This document shows positions 1-7,837 of a stretch of 64,000 nucleotides of DNA, one piece after another. The notes beneath the pieces were generated by a model. That model was not told the DNA's origin and did no database searches. It was given only the letters and a program-made list of their open reading frames with translations. How positions within the stretch are numbered: the first letter of the stretch is position 1; the number at the start of each line of letters is the position of its first letter. A program made the translations under genes and the position numbers. Source of the stretch: Rheinheimera lutimaris (GTDB lineage: Bacteria > Pseudomonadota > Gammaproteobacteria > Enterobacterales > Alteromonadaceae); assembly GCF_013283795.1 (NCBI RefSeq), contig NZ_JABSOD010000010.1, positions 1 through 64,000 of the forward strand, given 5' to 3'.

Positions 1-9
1 ACCTAAAAT

Positions 10-36
10 GGTGTCCGGTTTTATTAGACCACTACA
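10..36 (-). mobile_element. Possible terminal repeat of an IS3-like insertion sequence
   Basis: Read on the minus strand, this stretch starts TGTAGTGGTCTAATAAAACC and continues into GGACACC, which looks like the terminal inverted repeat of IS3-family elements. It begins with TG, as such ends do. If so, the element lies to the left of the window and its boundary is near position 36. No transposase is visible here, so this is pattern recognition only. Confidence 0.35.
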
Positions 37-122
37 GTTCCACCCTGCTTATTGCCTGCTTTTCGTAATTGTAAGGTGTAATAGCTTGCGGGCACCTGAA
101 AGTACCTGAGCGTAAACAAATC

Positions 123-153
123 CGACAGTCGGCGCTGTGCCAAAAGCGGACAT
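123..153 (+). repeat. Short flanking repeat, left copy (CGACAG...AAGCGGACAT)
   Basis: CGACAG followed after a short spacer by GTGCCAAAAGCGGACAT. A diverged copy occurs at 1604-1630 (CGACAG, spacer, GTGCCAGAAGCGGACAT). The two bracket the AT-rich block holding the small genes at 821-1581. They may be relics of a dispersed intergenic repeat or of an integration event. Confidence 0.4.
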
Positions 154-820
154 TCCAATCGTCACGCACAACTCCTATTAGTTCTCCAGTAAACGAGAGG
201 AATCTCTATTTAATAGTTATAGTATGGGGGGGGCAGGCTCTTTGAATGAATCATAAGCTTATGAAAATTATGATTATATTGATAAGTGATAATTATTAAA
301 TTCGCAATTTAGGGGTGTTGGTTGAAAATAAGTAAATTATAACTATCCTTTATTGGTCCATGTTTCATGGATGACGACGAGAGATGTATTAAGTTCAGTT
401 CCTATGCCATTTTTTTTATTCATTTTTATAGTGATGCGCCTGAAAAATGAGGTTTTGAACGAATAACCTATTAAACAATATTTTGTGGTGTGGATATGAA
501 AGTTATTTGATATTTTGGTGCTGTGGGGGGCTGTAGATTTAGGTTTATTTAAGGATGTTGTAAGGTTTGGTTGGGCTTCGGTAGGGGTGGTGGTGCGGTA
601 TTTTTTTTCAATTAATTAGAAGGTTAGTGATAATTTAAAGTTTTTTATCAGCTTGATTTTAATCGTTTTGAATGTGGAGGTTGGAGAGTGTTGAGTGGCA
701 TGAATCGTTGTGGAAATAAATATTATTGATATAAAGGCTTTTTAGGTCATAAATTTATGGTTTTCTTAAAAGCCGGTAGTGAGAAATTGGCTTTCCGTAC
801 AGGCATGTAGGAGTTCTATA
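154..820. other. AT-rich non-coding stretch
   Basis: About 670 bases without a convincing gene on either strand. Base composition is clearly more AT-rich than the core genes to the right, with poly-T and poly-G runs (for example a G run near 225 and T runs near 410 and 601). No RNA gene, riboswitch or repeat array was recognised. The composition suggests foreign DNA. Confidence 0.5.
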
Positions 821-1108
821 ATGGATATTGTATCAAGAGATCCGCCTATAGCTGGCAAATCATTTCATTTTACCGTCGAAGGCGGTGTTGGAATAACTAA
901 AATAAGAGTCTTTGTAGATTCGAGCCTAGAGCTTCAGCATGATTGTGATGACCCTCCTTGTCATGAAATGACAAAGATTCCGCCAAGGACATGTGGGGCA
1001 ACTCTAAAGATTATCGCGACTGACTCAGATGGAAATAAAACTGAGTTTGAGCATCAAATTGTTGATTTAGATTTGGGTGCTGGTGGCATAATGGAGATGG
1101 GCAACTAA
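821..1108 (+). CDS. Small hypothetical protein (95 aa)
   Basis: Not recognised. The ATG at 821 is chosen over an upstream GTG at 779 because AGGAG sits at 809-813, seven bases upstream. The 95-residue product has no signal peptide or membrane helix. The alternating hydrophobic pattern (FHFTVEGG, KIRVFVDSS, TLKIIATDSDG) suggests a small beta-sandwich, and there is a Cys pair in HDCDDPPC. It lies two bases upstream of the 156-residue membrane protein gene, so the two probably form one transcript. AT-rich composition unlike the core genome suggests transfer. Function unknown. Confidence 0.6.
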   Translation: MDIVSRDPPIAGKSFHFTVEGGVGITKIRVFVDSSLELQHDCDDPPCHEMTKIPPRTCGATLKIIATDSDGNKTEFEHQIVDLDLGAGGIMEMGN

Positions 1109-1110
1109 AC

Positions 1111-1581
1111 ATGTATAATTTCTTAACAGATTTAAATGCCCTGAATCCAGAAACACTAAAATTTCTGGCAACCGTAGTAAAGTCGATTGCAAGTTTAATC
1201 GGAATCGTTATTACAGCTTTTCTTGGAAAATTTTTGGCAGGTGTATGGCTCAGTGCAAGAGATCGACAGGATAAAGAAGTAGAGTGGAGAAATCATGCCA
1301 TTGAACTCACAAAATTAGACCTTGACCGAAAAATCAAAATTAGACCTGAAGGATCTACAAAACCTTTAAGGCCGAGTATCTTAGATTTTCTTGCTAATTA
1401 TCGAGATCTTCAGGAACTTGGAGAGAAATCACCTAAAGAGCTTTATCTCAAAATTGAGAGAAGTCGCATCATAAAGCCAACTGCAGCAAATTCGTCTCCA
1501 GAAGCTATAAGTCAAACCAGAAAGACGCCAGCGAAGCTGGCGCCTCTACTTGAGGCGTTAAAGTCCACTTTTCGCTTATAG
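1111..1581 (+). CDS. Hypothetical single-helix membrane protein (156 aa)
   Basis: Not recognised. Residues about 17-47 form one hydrophobic helix (starting KFLATVVKSIASLIGIV), followed by a charged, probably cytoplasmic tail containing helices and a proline-rich stretch. The start ATG is two bases after the stop of the 95-aa gene, so translation is likely coupled. Near the end, the DNA holds a perfect GCCAGC/GCTGGC inverted repeat (about 1529-1543), which could also be a transcript hairpin. The pair of genes sits in an AT-rich block bracketed by short repeats and is probably accessory. Function unknown. Confidence 0.6.
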   Translation: MYNFLTDLNALNPETLKFLATVVKSIASLIGIVITAFLGKFLAGVWLSARDRQDKEVEWRNHAIELTKLDLDRKIKIRPEGSTKPLRPSILDFLANYRDLQELGEKSPKELYLKIERSRIIKPTAANSSPEAISQTRKTPAKLAPLLEALKSTFRL

Positions 1582-1603
1582 TTGCCCTAAGCGTCGCCCA
1601 ACC

Positions 1604-1630
1604 CGACAGCTAAGTGCCAGAAGCGGACAT
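1604..1630 (+). repeat. Short flanking repeat, right copy (CGACAG...AAGCGGACAT)
   Basis: Diverged direct repeat of 123-153, placed just after the stop of the 156-aa membrane gene. It marks the right edge of the AT-rich block. See the left copy. Confidence 0.4.
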
Positions 1631-1837
1631 GCTTAACCGCCTGCCGGTGCTTGTTAAACGGAATGAGCCGTTTTTTCAGATTCTGCAAGTATCATCTAAA
1701 CATATAAGTTCTAACTGATCTAAAACGCCTGTCGATCTTTGCCTTCACCATCCGACTAACTACCGTGAATCAATCACTGCTATCTTTACTGCTGCATCAG
1801 CTGGCTGACAGGGTATTGCCAATTTTAGGAGAACACG

Positions 1838-2233
1838 ATGAAATTTAACCCGGTAGTACACTTTGAAATTTACGTAGAAAACATGGAACGCGCCAAAGCG
1901 TTTTATCAAGCGGTATTCGATGTAAAGCTTGAACATATGCCATCACCGACGCCGGAGGTTGAGATGGAAATGTGGTTCTTCCCGATGGATAAAGAAAACG
2001 GCATGAGTTATTACGGTGCCGGCGGTAGCTTGGTAAAAATGAGCGGTTTTACCCCGGGCGGTGGTGGCACCCTGGTGTATTTTGGCTGCGAGGATTGTGC
2101 GGTACAGGCTGAGCGCGCAGTAGCCAATGGCGGCAGCATACAGCAGGCGAAAATGTCGATTGGTGAACACGGCTTTTGCGCCGTGGTGCGTGACTCTGAA
2201 GGTAACTTAATTGGTCTGCATTCGATGACATAA
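1838..2233 (+). CDS. VOC (glyoxalase/bleomycin-resistance fold) family protein
   Basis: A 131-residue protein of the vicinal-oxygen-chelate superfamily. The paired beta-alpha-beta modules show in the N-terminal VVHFEIYVENMERAKAFYQ and in the second half, which ends DSEGNLIGLHS. His8 is a plausible first metal ligand, but substrate and reaction cannot be read from the sequence. AGGAG lies about 8 bases before the ATG. Single-domain members of this length are common and are often annotated only as VOC family. The 3' part of this gene and its downstream hairpin recur as a diverged remnant at 5364-5549, so the intact gene may have arrived with the neighbouring cargo. Confidence 0.85.
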   Translation: MKFNPVVHFEIYVENMERAKAFYQAVFDVKLEHMPSPTPEVEMEMWFFPMDKENGMSYYGAGGSLVKMSGFTPGGGGTLVYFGCEDCAVQAERAVANGGSIQQAKMSIGEHGFCAVVRDSEGNLIGLHSMT

Positions 2234-2317
2234 GTTAGCCAACGCATTTACATACCCTCCGCCCCCTTTTACTTAGGGGGCAATTCCGCTACGTTTTACA
2301 CTGCTGGCAGCAGCCTC
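2141..2317 (+). repeat. Imperfect direct repeat A (VOC 3' end plus hairpin)
   Basis: This segment holds the last 31 codons of the VOC gene, its stop, a GC hairpin and the motif TTTTACACTGCTG. It is repeated at 5364-5549. In the coding part nearly all differences are in third codon positions. The two copies bracket the 2.7-5.3 kb gene pair. Confidence 0.8.
2261..2281 (+). terminator. Hairpin after the VOC gene
   Basis: A perfect six-pair stem GCCCCC/GGGGGC with a nine-base loop, 27 bases after the VOC stop. There is no T-run after it, so it is a weak or non-canonical terminator. The same structure follows the VOC remnant at 5489-5511, which suggests it is conserved with the gene. Confidence 0.5.
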
Positions 2318-2720
2318 GAACTCAGAACCTTATATAATGTTCATAAGCACCTCCAAACATCATGCCTATATTATCCGTACATAATGAAGATTTTTCTAAC
2401 TAAAAACTCGGTTAGTTCGATTTGTGCTTAATTTTATGGATAGTGAACTTTGGCAGAAATACAACAAGTGCGCCTTGCAAAGTGTATTTATTGCAATTTA
2501 AATGTATGTACTTTATCACGTGCTGACTTCTCAAAGTTTGCTGAGGTAAAAGCTGTGTCAGTTTTAGTCTGTGATGTAGTAAAGAGTCGTTTCGCAAGAG
2601 AAACGTACGCTTTGTTCATTGCAGCTCGCGAGACAGAAGCTGTAACTTTTAGATTAAGAGGTCAAAAAGCATTCGTGATTTTGCCTTAGGGTAAGGACGT
2701 TGCTGCAAAAGGAGGTTCTA
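2282..2720. other. Intergenic stretch with one doubtful reading frame
   Basis: About 440 bases between the VOC hairpin and the start of the CHAT-like gene. A 79-codon frame at 2450-2689 begins with TTG, lacks a clear ribosome binding site and shows no recognisable domain, so I do not call it a gene. The promoter for the downstream pair must lie here, but I cannot place it. Confidence 0.4.
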
Positions 2721-4706
2721 ATGCTAGGTACTACCGGCCATAACCATGCCCCGCCGCCCAAAGGGCTGTGTCGCGTGGACAATGCGAACTCGGCTTATTC
2801 CCCTTTGGGGAATTGGTTTGCAACAATCAAGTACAACCTACCCCTCTTAAGTTACTGCACCAAAAGCCTCTTGCTGATTATTTGCCTGGCACTTCTGGCT
2901 TTTTCGTTGCCCGCCTCATCCCACTGGTTGGAAGATTTAGTTACGGCTACTACAAAATCAAAGTCAGTTGTTAGCAAAACCCAAAGTGCAATTGATGATT
3001 TTGTAAAGCTGCAACAGTTCGGCGAAAAGTATCTTGCTGGCCGCCGTTACCTTTATATCGATAATGCTCAACTTGTTATAGATACCGCAGGGCAAAAGCA
3101 CAGTATTCCGTTCGATGCCATAAAGCAAAATAACTTTCGGGCGTTGATGCCACTGTTTAGCAGTAGTGCCGAAGTAGTTGTGCCTATAGACAACCTTAAA
3201 TATGGTGTAATCGAAAGCCTTGCAAAAAATTTGCTGTTGCGCAATACGCCGGTTAAGGTTATCCGGCAGGATAGTAGCTTGGGGCAGCTTAAGCTATATG
3301 ATGCTGTATCAAAAGTTGGGCTGACGGTAGAGATTTTTCCTGCTGTGTTGATTGATGTGCAAGCGATAAAAATCAATATGGACAGGGTGCTTTATCGTAA
3401 TATTGGATCAGGGAAAAGTCGGGTCGTTTCTATTTTTGATAAGGATGAAGTTTTTATCCTGCCACAGATGGATGCAAGTCTTGGTATGTTGCACCAGTCA
3501 ACTACCACACTCAGTCATGCCGGTATTATTGATCTGGTAGAAAGCCAAAAGCGCAAGGCTATTTTTTTGATTGGGCATGTAGAGGATGGTCATATAGTAA
3601 CCCGCAATGCAGAACAGGGCATTACGCAATCCATTCCTATTGCCGAATTAATGGTTGCTGCCAAACGTGCTGAATCTGAACTAATATTGCTCGGCTGCGA
3701 GACAGCCGCGATAGCAAACGGCAGCGGTTACATTAGCCATGTTAATGCCTTGGATATTGCCGGCGCATTAAAAGAGGCTTTACAGCAGGAAAGTTTGGGT
3801 ATGGCTTTGTCGTCCCTTGGGATAAAAACCGGAAACCTGTTTTATATTCCTCAGCAGATTAACTTTGCGTCTGATGGGCAGATTTTTATAGAAAAAGCCT
3901 ACATCCAAGGCGAAAAACTGGTGAAGAAATCTGCTGCTACAGGAACAACACTTTCACCCAAGTTATACGCTCTGGATAGCAAGATATCCCAAGAGCTGGA
4001 TAGTCGGGTTATTCCATTTTTGCCCAGTGCCGTATTTACTTCGATAGTGCTTAATCTGGTGTCCATAGCTATATTAATTGTGCCAACTCTGATGTTCCTG
4101 CAGGCCAATATTTTGGATGTGCTTTGCGATATTAAAACATTTAAAAAGCCGGTAAGACGATTGATTTGGCTAATGCGCAGTCTGTTTTTTTTAGTATTTT
4201 TTTCGCCCTTTGCATCTGGCTTGATTATGCTGTCGATACTGGCTTTTTTTGCTGCGCCAATGACCACCTTAATATTATCGCCAACCGCTTTAATTTTTTG
4301 CATTGCCCTGTTGCGGAAACTCTATAGCAAACCTATTTTCCCTGACGGTTTTTTGGGTACTTGGTTAAAGTGCCTGACGATTACCTTGGTAAATATACCT
4401 GTGTGGGTGGTAAGTACTTACATTCCCGGGGGGCAGGGCCCATTTTTTCTTAACGATTCGCCAACAATTTATGCTGCAAGCCTGGCAATAAGTGCTATTT
4501 ACTATGCCGCTGTTTACTTTTTGTTGTTTCACAAAATAGAGAGAGTGCAAAAGAGCGAATATGCGCCGCTGTTATCACGTTTGCTGCTATTACCCCTGAC
4601 AGTTTTAGACCGGTTGATGTTGGGTGTATTAAAGAAGATTAACTGTTTCACGGAGCCAAATCCCAAGGCCACAGAAAACCCCGGAGCAAAGCATGCAGAA
4701 TATTGA
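2721..4706 (+). CDS. Membrane protein with CHAT/caspase-like His-Cys signature
   Basis: A 661-residue protein. The ATG at 2721 is chosen for AAAGGAGG at 2708-2715. Residues about 47-65 are a hydrophobic N-terminal helix or signal anchor. A soluble region of about 370 residues follows, then at least five hydrophobic helices (about 438-610) and a short polar tail. Within the soluble region, a beta strand ending in His286 (IFLIGHVEDG) is followed 40 residues later by a strand ending in Cys326 (LILLGCETA). That arrangement matches the catalytic dyad of CHAT/caspase-fold proteases, whose Cys motif reads roughly LSACET. The family assignment is my inference and overall similarity to known CHAT proteins is not evident. 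The gene overlaps the next one by 14 bases, so the two products probably act together. Its position between VOC repeats marks it as accessory; regulated cleavage of a target, or membrane-effector defence, is possible. Confidence 0.6.
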   Translation: MLGTTGHNHAPPPKGLCRVDNANSAYSPLGNWFATIKYNLPLLSYCTKSLLLIICLALLAFSLPASSHWLEDLVTATTKSKSVVSKTQSAIDDFVKLQQFGEKYLAGRRYLYIDNAQLVIDTAGQKHSIPFDAIKQNNFRALMPLFSSSAEVVVPIDNLKYGVIESLAKNLLLRNTPVKVIRQDSSLGQLKLYDAVSKVGLTVEIFPAVLIDVQAIKINMDRVLYRNIGSGKSRVVSIFDKDEVFILPQMDASLGMLHQSTTTLSHAGIIDLVESQKRKAIFLIGHVEDGHIVTRNAEQGITQSIPIAELMVAAKRAESELILLGCETAAIANGSGYISHVNALDIAGALKEALQQESLGMALSSLGIKTGNLFYIPQQINFASDGQIFIEKAYIQGEKLVKKSAATGTTLSPKLYALDSKISQELDSRVIPFLPSAVFTSIVLNLVSIAILIVPTLMFLQANILDVLCDIKTFKKPVRRLIWLMRSLFFLVFFSPFASGLIMLSILAFFAAPMTTLILSPTALIFCIALLRKLYSKPIFPDGFLGTWLKCLTITLVNIPVWVVSTYIPGGQGPFFLNDSPTIYAASLAISAIYYAAVYFLLFHKIERVQKSEYAPLLSRLLLLPLTVLDRLMLGVLKKINCFTEPNPKATENPGAKHAEY

Positions 4707-5283
4707 AACACTGGTTAACTTTTTGGCAAGCGCCAACCCTGATGCACTCCAGCGTATGCGCCAAGCTTTTCCTGAGGCCTTAACCAGCCTAACTCCGGGC
4801 AAAATGCTTGGCGCAGAGGTTGCGCCAGAAGCAGAAAACACTATGTTGCAAGCGCTATTTAAAGAAACCTTATCAACCGCCAAACAAACCTTGGAGCCAT
4901 TGCTGTTCCAGGTAATGCGACGCACTAAATCAATTCGGCGGGTTAGGTTGGCTGGCGGGGTGGTTTCATCCGCTTTATCGGCCGGCCTTATTGCGGCCTT
5001 GGCAAAAGGGTGGACACATGAGGCATTAATTATCGCCGCAATTACCTTCCTTTCATCCATGTTAACTTTAACCGCCCAGTATTACGAAGATTCCTTGGGC
5101 GGCAATAATTCCCTCAACAACACCCGCATTACACTCAACAGCTTGCAGCGCCAACTCGCTGAAGCTGAAGGCCATTACCAACTAAGCTGCGCTCTAAACG
5201 ACTTTGTCGGCTTGGTTGATATGGTTAAAAGTCTCAGCAAATTGTTAGTGGAGTTGCAAGTGATTAGGAATAATTATGTTTAG
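4693..5283 (+). CDS. Two-helix membrane protein partner of the CHAT-like gene
   Basis: A 196-residue hypothetical protein whose ATG lies inside the end of the upstream gene (14-base overlap), indicating translational coupling. Residues 1-84 are mostly helical and soluble. Two hydrophobic helices follow (about 85-104 and 109-128), then a long amphipathic helical tail (about 140-190) with coiled-coil character. This 2TM-plus-helix layout recalls small pore-forming effectors of the SLATT type, but no specific motif confirms it. With the CHAT-like protein it could form a protease/effector or protease/regulator pair. Function is inferred from context only. Confidence 0.6.
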   Translation: MQNIETLVNFLASANPDALQRMRQAFPEALTSLTPGKMLGAEVAPEAENTMLQALFKETLSTAKQTLEPLLFQVMRRTKSIRRVRLAGGVVSSALSAGLIAALAKGWTHEALIIAAITFLSSMLTLTAQYYEDSLGGNNSLNNTRITLNSLQRQLAEAEGHYQLSCALNDFVGLVDMVKSLSKLLVELQVIRNNYV

Positions 5284-5363
5284 GTTTGTGAGTTCAGGCC
5301 ATGTAATTAGTCGAAACCGCGATACAAAATTGCTGAATTGGCCCTAATATCATAGACATTCCA

Positions 5364-5456
5364 CAGCAGGCGAAAATGTCTATTGGTGAGCATGGTTTTT
5401 GCGCCGTGGTGCGTGACTCTGAGGGCAATTTAATTGGCCTGCATTCGATGGCGTGA
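5364..5456 (+). pseudogene. Remnant of a second VOC-family gene (last 31 codons)
   Basis: This open segment encodes QQAKMSIGEHGF and continues to LIGLHSMA before a TGA stop, matching the C-terminus of the intact VOC protein at 1838-2233. No start or N-terminal part is present. Compared with the intact gene, eight codons differ silently and one changes Thr to Ala, so this copy diverged under selection before it was truncated. It is therefore more likely the native gene end left after an insertion than a recent duplicate. Confidence 0.8.
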
Positions 5457-5488
5457 TCTACACGCTATCTGCGCAAGTGCATACCAGG

Positions 5489-5511
5489 CGCCCCCTTTTG
5501 CTTAGGGGGCG
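5489..5511 (+). terminator. Hairpin after the VOC remnant
   Basis: CGCCCCC pairs with GGGGGCG around a nine-base loop. It is the counterpart of the hairpin at 2261-2281, with one more pair. No T-run follows. Confidence 0.5.
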
Positions 5512-5671
5512 TCACTGCTGCAAGGTTTTACACTGCTGACAGCTGCCTCTGCTATCCCGCCAGCGCGCTGTTAAGCGTTCGATACGCATTAACTATGAAT
5601 TTATGTCATGGGTTAATGAAATAATATCATTTTTATTCATGCAGTCTTGGGCGTATAACTTACACATGGCT

Positions 5672-5695
5672 TAACGTCTGGACGTCTGGGTGTTT
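5672..5695 (+). promoter_or_regulatory. Tandem MetJ boxes upstream of mesX
   Basis: Three contiguous 8-base units, TAACGTCT, GGACGTCT and GGGTGTTT, match the MetJ consensus AGACGTCT at 6, 6 and fewer positions. They end about 32 bases before the mesX start. MetJ represses methionine genes when S-adenosylmethionine is abundant. A candidate -10 (TATAAC, 5654-5659) lies just upstream, so bound MetJ would block transcription. The location fits control of a methionine synthase operon. Confidence 0.75.
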
Positions 5696-5727
5696 TGGCG
5701 GCAGATTGGCAAAAAGGATAGCACAGC

Positions 5728-6705
5728 ATGAAAAACAACGATTTTAGTTTTAGCATTAAGCGCATTCGGTTTGATGAGCATTATCAGCCGGCGGACAGTA
5801 CCCGTATCACCACCAACTTCGCTAACCTGGCACGCGGCGAGTGCCGCCAGCAGAATTTGCGTAATGCTTTAACGATGATAAACAACCGTTTTAATGCGTT
5901 GGCGCAATGGGACAACCCCAAAGGCGATCGTTACTCTGTTGAGCTGGATATAGTGTCGGTGGCTGTGGATATTGCCGGCAATGGCGCCGGCTTCCCGTCG
6001 ATTGAAGTATTAAAAACCCATATTGTTGATCATAAAACCAACGAGCGCATTGAAGGCATTGTTGGCAATAATTTTTCCTCCTATGTGCGGGATTATGATT
6101 TCAGCGTATTACTGCGCGAGCATAATAAGCAGCAGGCGCAATTTAGCATCCCGGATAATTTTGGCGAGCTGCATGGCAAGCTGTTCAAATATTTTGTTAA
6201 CTCAGATGCTTATAAGCAACACTTTAAAAAGCCGCCGGTTATTTGCCTGAGTGTGTCGGATAACAAGGTTTATCAGCGCACGGAAAACCAGCATCCGGTA
6301 TTGGGGGTGGAGTACCTGGCAAACGAGTCGTCGTTAACCGAGCAGTACTTTAACAAGATGGGCTTACAGGTGCGTTATTTTATGCCGGCAAACAGCGTGG
6401 CGCCGTTGGCCTTCCATTTTATCGGTGACTTACTGAATGATTACAGCAACCTTGAGCTGATCAGCACCATCAGCACCATGGAAACCTTTCAAAAAATTTA
6501 CCGGCCGGAGATTTATAACGCCAATGCGGTTGCCGGCATAAGCTATAAACCGGATTTAAAAAATCAGGATCATTCCATTACGCAAATTGTGTATGACCGC
6601 GAAGAGCGCAGCACGTTAGCCATAGCCCAGGGCCGGTTTGCTGAAGAGCACTTTATTAAACCGCACCGGGCTATTTTGGAACAATGGTCGGCTAACTACG
6701 CTTAA
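5728..6705 (+). CDS. mesX: MesX (DUF1852), partner of the core methionine synthase
   Basis: A 325-residue soluble protein recognised as the DUF1852 family. Members are encoded beside short MetE-like enzymes and are needed for their activity in the folate-independent, oxygen-dependent MesD/MesX route to methionine. Whether MesX is an oxygenase that supplies the methyl donor is not settled, and nothing in this sequence decides it. The ATG at 5728 has AAAAAGGA at 5711-5718. The gene is followed after 22 bases by mesD and preceded by tandem MetJ boxes, so it should be induced when methionine is scarce. Length is typical of the family. Confidence 0.85.
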   Translation: MKNNDFSFSIKRIRFDEHYQPADSTRITTNFANLARGECRQQNLRNALTMINNRFNALAQWDNPKGDRYSVELDIVSVAVDIAGNGAGFPSIEVLKTHIVDHKTNERIEGIVGNNFSSYVRDYDFSVLLREHNKQQAQFSIPDNFGELHGKLFKYFVNSDAYKQHFKKPPVICLSVSDNKVYQRTENQHPVLGVEYLANESSLTEQYFNKMGLQVRYFMPANSVAPLAFHFIGDLLNDYSNLELISTISTMETFQKIYRPEIYNANAVAGISYKPDLKNQDHSITQIVYDREERSTLAIAQGRFAEEHFIKPHRAILEQWSANYA

Positions 6706-6727
6706 TAACCCGGATAAAATACTATTT

Positions 6728-7777
6728 ATGAACAAGCATTTACTACAAAAAGTACTATTGCCGACATCAACCGCCGGCAGTTTACCTAAACCGTCCTGGC
6801 TGGCAGAGCCGGAAACACTATGGTCACCGTGGAAATTACAGGGTGAAGAGCTGATTAGCGGCAAACAGGATGCGCTGCGGTTGTCATTGCAACAGCAACA
6901 ACTGGCCGGCATTGATATTGTCAGTGACGGCGAGCAAAGCCGGCAGCACTTTGTCACCACCTTTATTGAGCACTTAAGCGGGGTCGATTTTAACCAGCGC
7001 AAAACGGTCAGAATTCGTAACCGTTATGATGCCAGTGTACCAACAGTGATTGGCCCGGTGTCGCGGCCAAAGCCGGTGTTTGTTGAAGATGCCAAATTTT
7101 TACGCGGACAAACTACGCAACCAATAAAGTGGGCCTTGCCTGGCCCGATGACAATGATAGACACTCTGTATGATGACCACTATAAAAGCCGTGAAAAACT
7201 GGCCTGGGAATTTGCCAAAATACTGAACCAGGAAGCAAAAGAGTTGGAAGCCGCAGGGGTGGATATTATTCAGTTTGATGAGCCGGCCTTTAACGTGTTT
7301 TTTGACGAGGTTAACGACTGGGGCATTAAGTGTTTAGAGCGCGCCATCGAAGGACTTAAATGCGAAACGGTAGTACATATTTGCTATGGCTATGGCATTA
7401 AAGCTAATACCGATTGGAAAAAGACCCTGGGGTCCGAGTGGCGGCAATACGAAGCCGTATTCCCTAAACTGCAACAATCCAATATCGATATTATCTCCCT
7501 GGAGTGTCATAACTCGCGGGTACCGATGGAGCTGCTTGCGCTGCTGCGCGGTAAAAAAGTGATGGTAGGCGCCATTGATGTGGCAAGCAATAGCATCGAA
7601 ACTGCAGAGGAAGTGGCGGCTACGCTGAGAAAAGCGCTGCAGTATGTCGATGCAGACAAGCTTTACCCCTGTACTAACTGCGGTATGGCGCCGTTATCGC
7701 GCCAGGTTGCCAGCGGCAAGCTGAATGCCCTGGTGGCAGGGGCAGAGATTGTGCGAAATGAACTGGCCGCCGGATAA
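6728..7777 (+). CDS. mesD: MesD, core methionine synthase (short MetE-like)
   Basis: A 349-residue protein corresponding only to the C-terminal catalytic barrel of cobalamin-independent methionine synthase (MetE is about 750 residues). Zinc ligands are visible as His and Cys in VVHICYGYG, Glu in the LECHNSR strand and Cys in PCTNCGMAPL. The motifs STAGSLPKP near the start and QFDEPAF are typical of the MetE family. The ATG at 6728 is preferred over an upstream in-frame codon that overlaps mesX. Without the folate-binding N-terminal half, it is expected to use a non-folate methyl donor with help from MesX. It forms an operon with mesX and ends at a palindromic terminator. Confidence 0.85.
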   Translation: MNKHLLQKVLLPTSTAGSLPKPSWLAEPETLWSPWKLQGEELISGKQDALRLSLQQQQLAGIDIVSDGEQSRQHFVTTFIEHLSGVDFNQRKTVRIRNRYDASVPTVIGPVSRPKPVFVEDAKFLRGQTTQPIKWALPGPMTMIDTLYDDHYKSREKLAWEFAKILNQEAKELEAAGVDIIQFDEPAFNVFFDEVNDWGIKCLERAIEGLKCETVVHICYGYGIKANTDWKKTLGSEWRQYEAVFPKLQQSNIDIISLECHNSRVPMELLALLRGKKVMVGAIDVASNSIETAEEVAATLRKALQYVDADKLYPCTNCGMAPLSRQVASGKLNALVAGAEIVRNELAAG

Positions 7778-7818
7778 CTGCTGCAAACCCGGGCGTTGGC
7801 TGGCTAAAATGAACACGC

Positions 7819-7837
7819 AGCCGGCTTAAAGCCGGCT
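7819..7837. terminator. Palindromic hairpin between convergent genes
   Basis: AGCCGGCTT, one base, then AAGCCGGCT: a perfect nine-pair inverted repeat after mesD. It overlaps the stop codon of the convergent gene at 7826. It probably ends transcription from both sides. T-runs are weak, so termination efficiency is uncertain. Confidence 0.6.

Larger units (their letters stand above)
5364..5549 (+). repeat. Imperfect direct repeat B (VOC remnant plus hairpin)
   Basis: Second copy of 2141-2317. It carries the VOC remnant, the GC hairpin and the TTTTACACTGCTG motif, and similarity fades after GCCTC near 5549. Together with repeat A it delimits the cargo. Confidence 0.8.

Noticed and set aside
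1529-1640. Integron attC site
   Set aside because: The inverted repeat and nearby GTTAAA-like bases do not form the paired R and L boxes of attC, and no integrase or cassette array is present.
2450-2689. 79-codon frame on the plus strand
   Set aside because: TTG start without ribosome binding site, no domain, and an overlapping frame on the other strand of similar length.
5457-5727. S-adenosylmethionine riboswitch upstream of mesX
   Set aside because: No conserved SAM riboswitch helices can be recognised; the tandem MetJ boxes explain regulation better.
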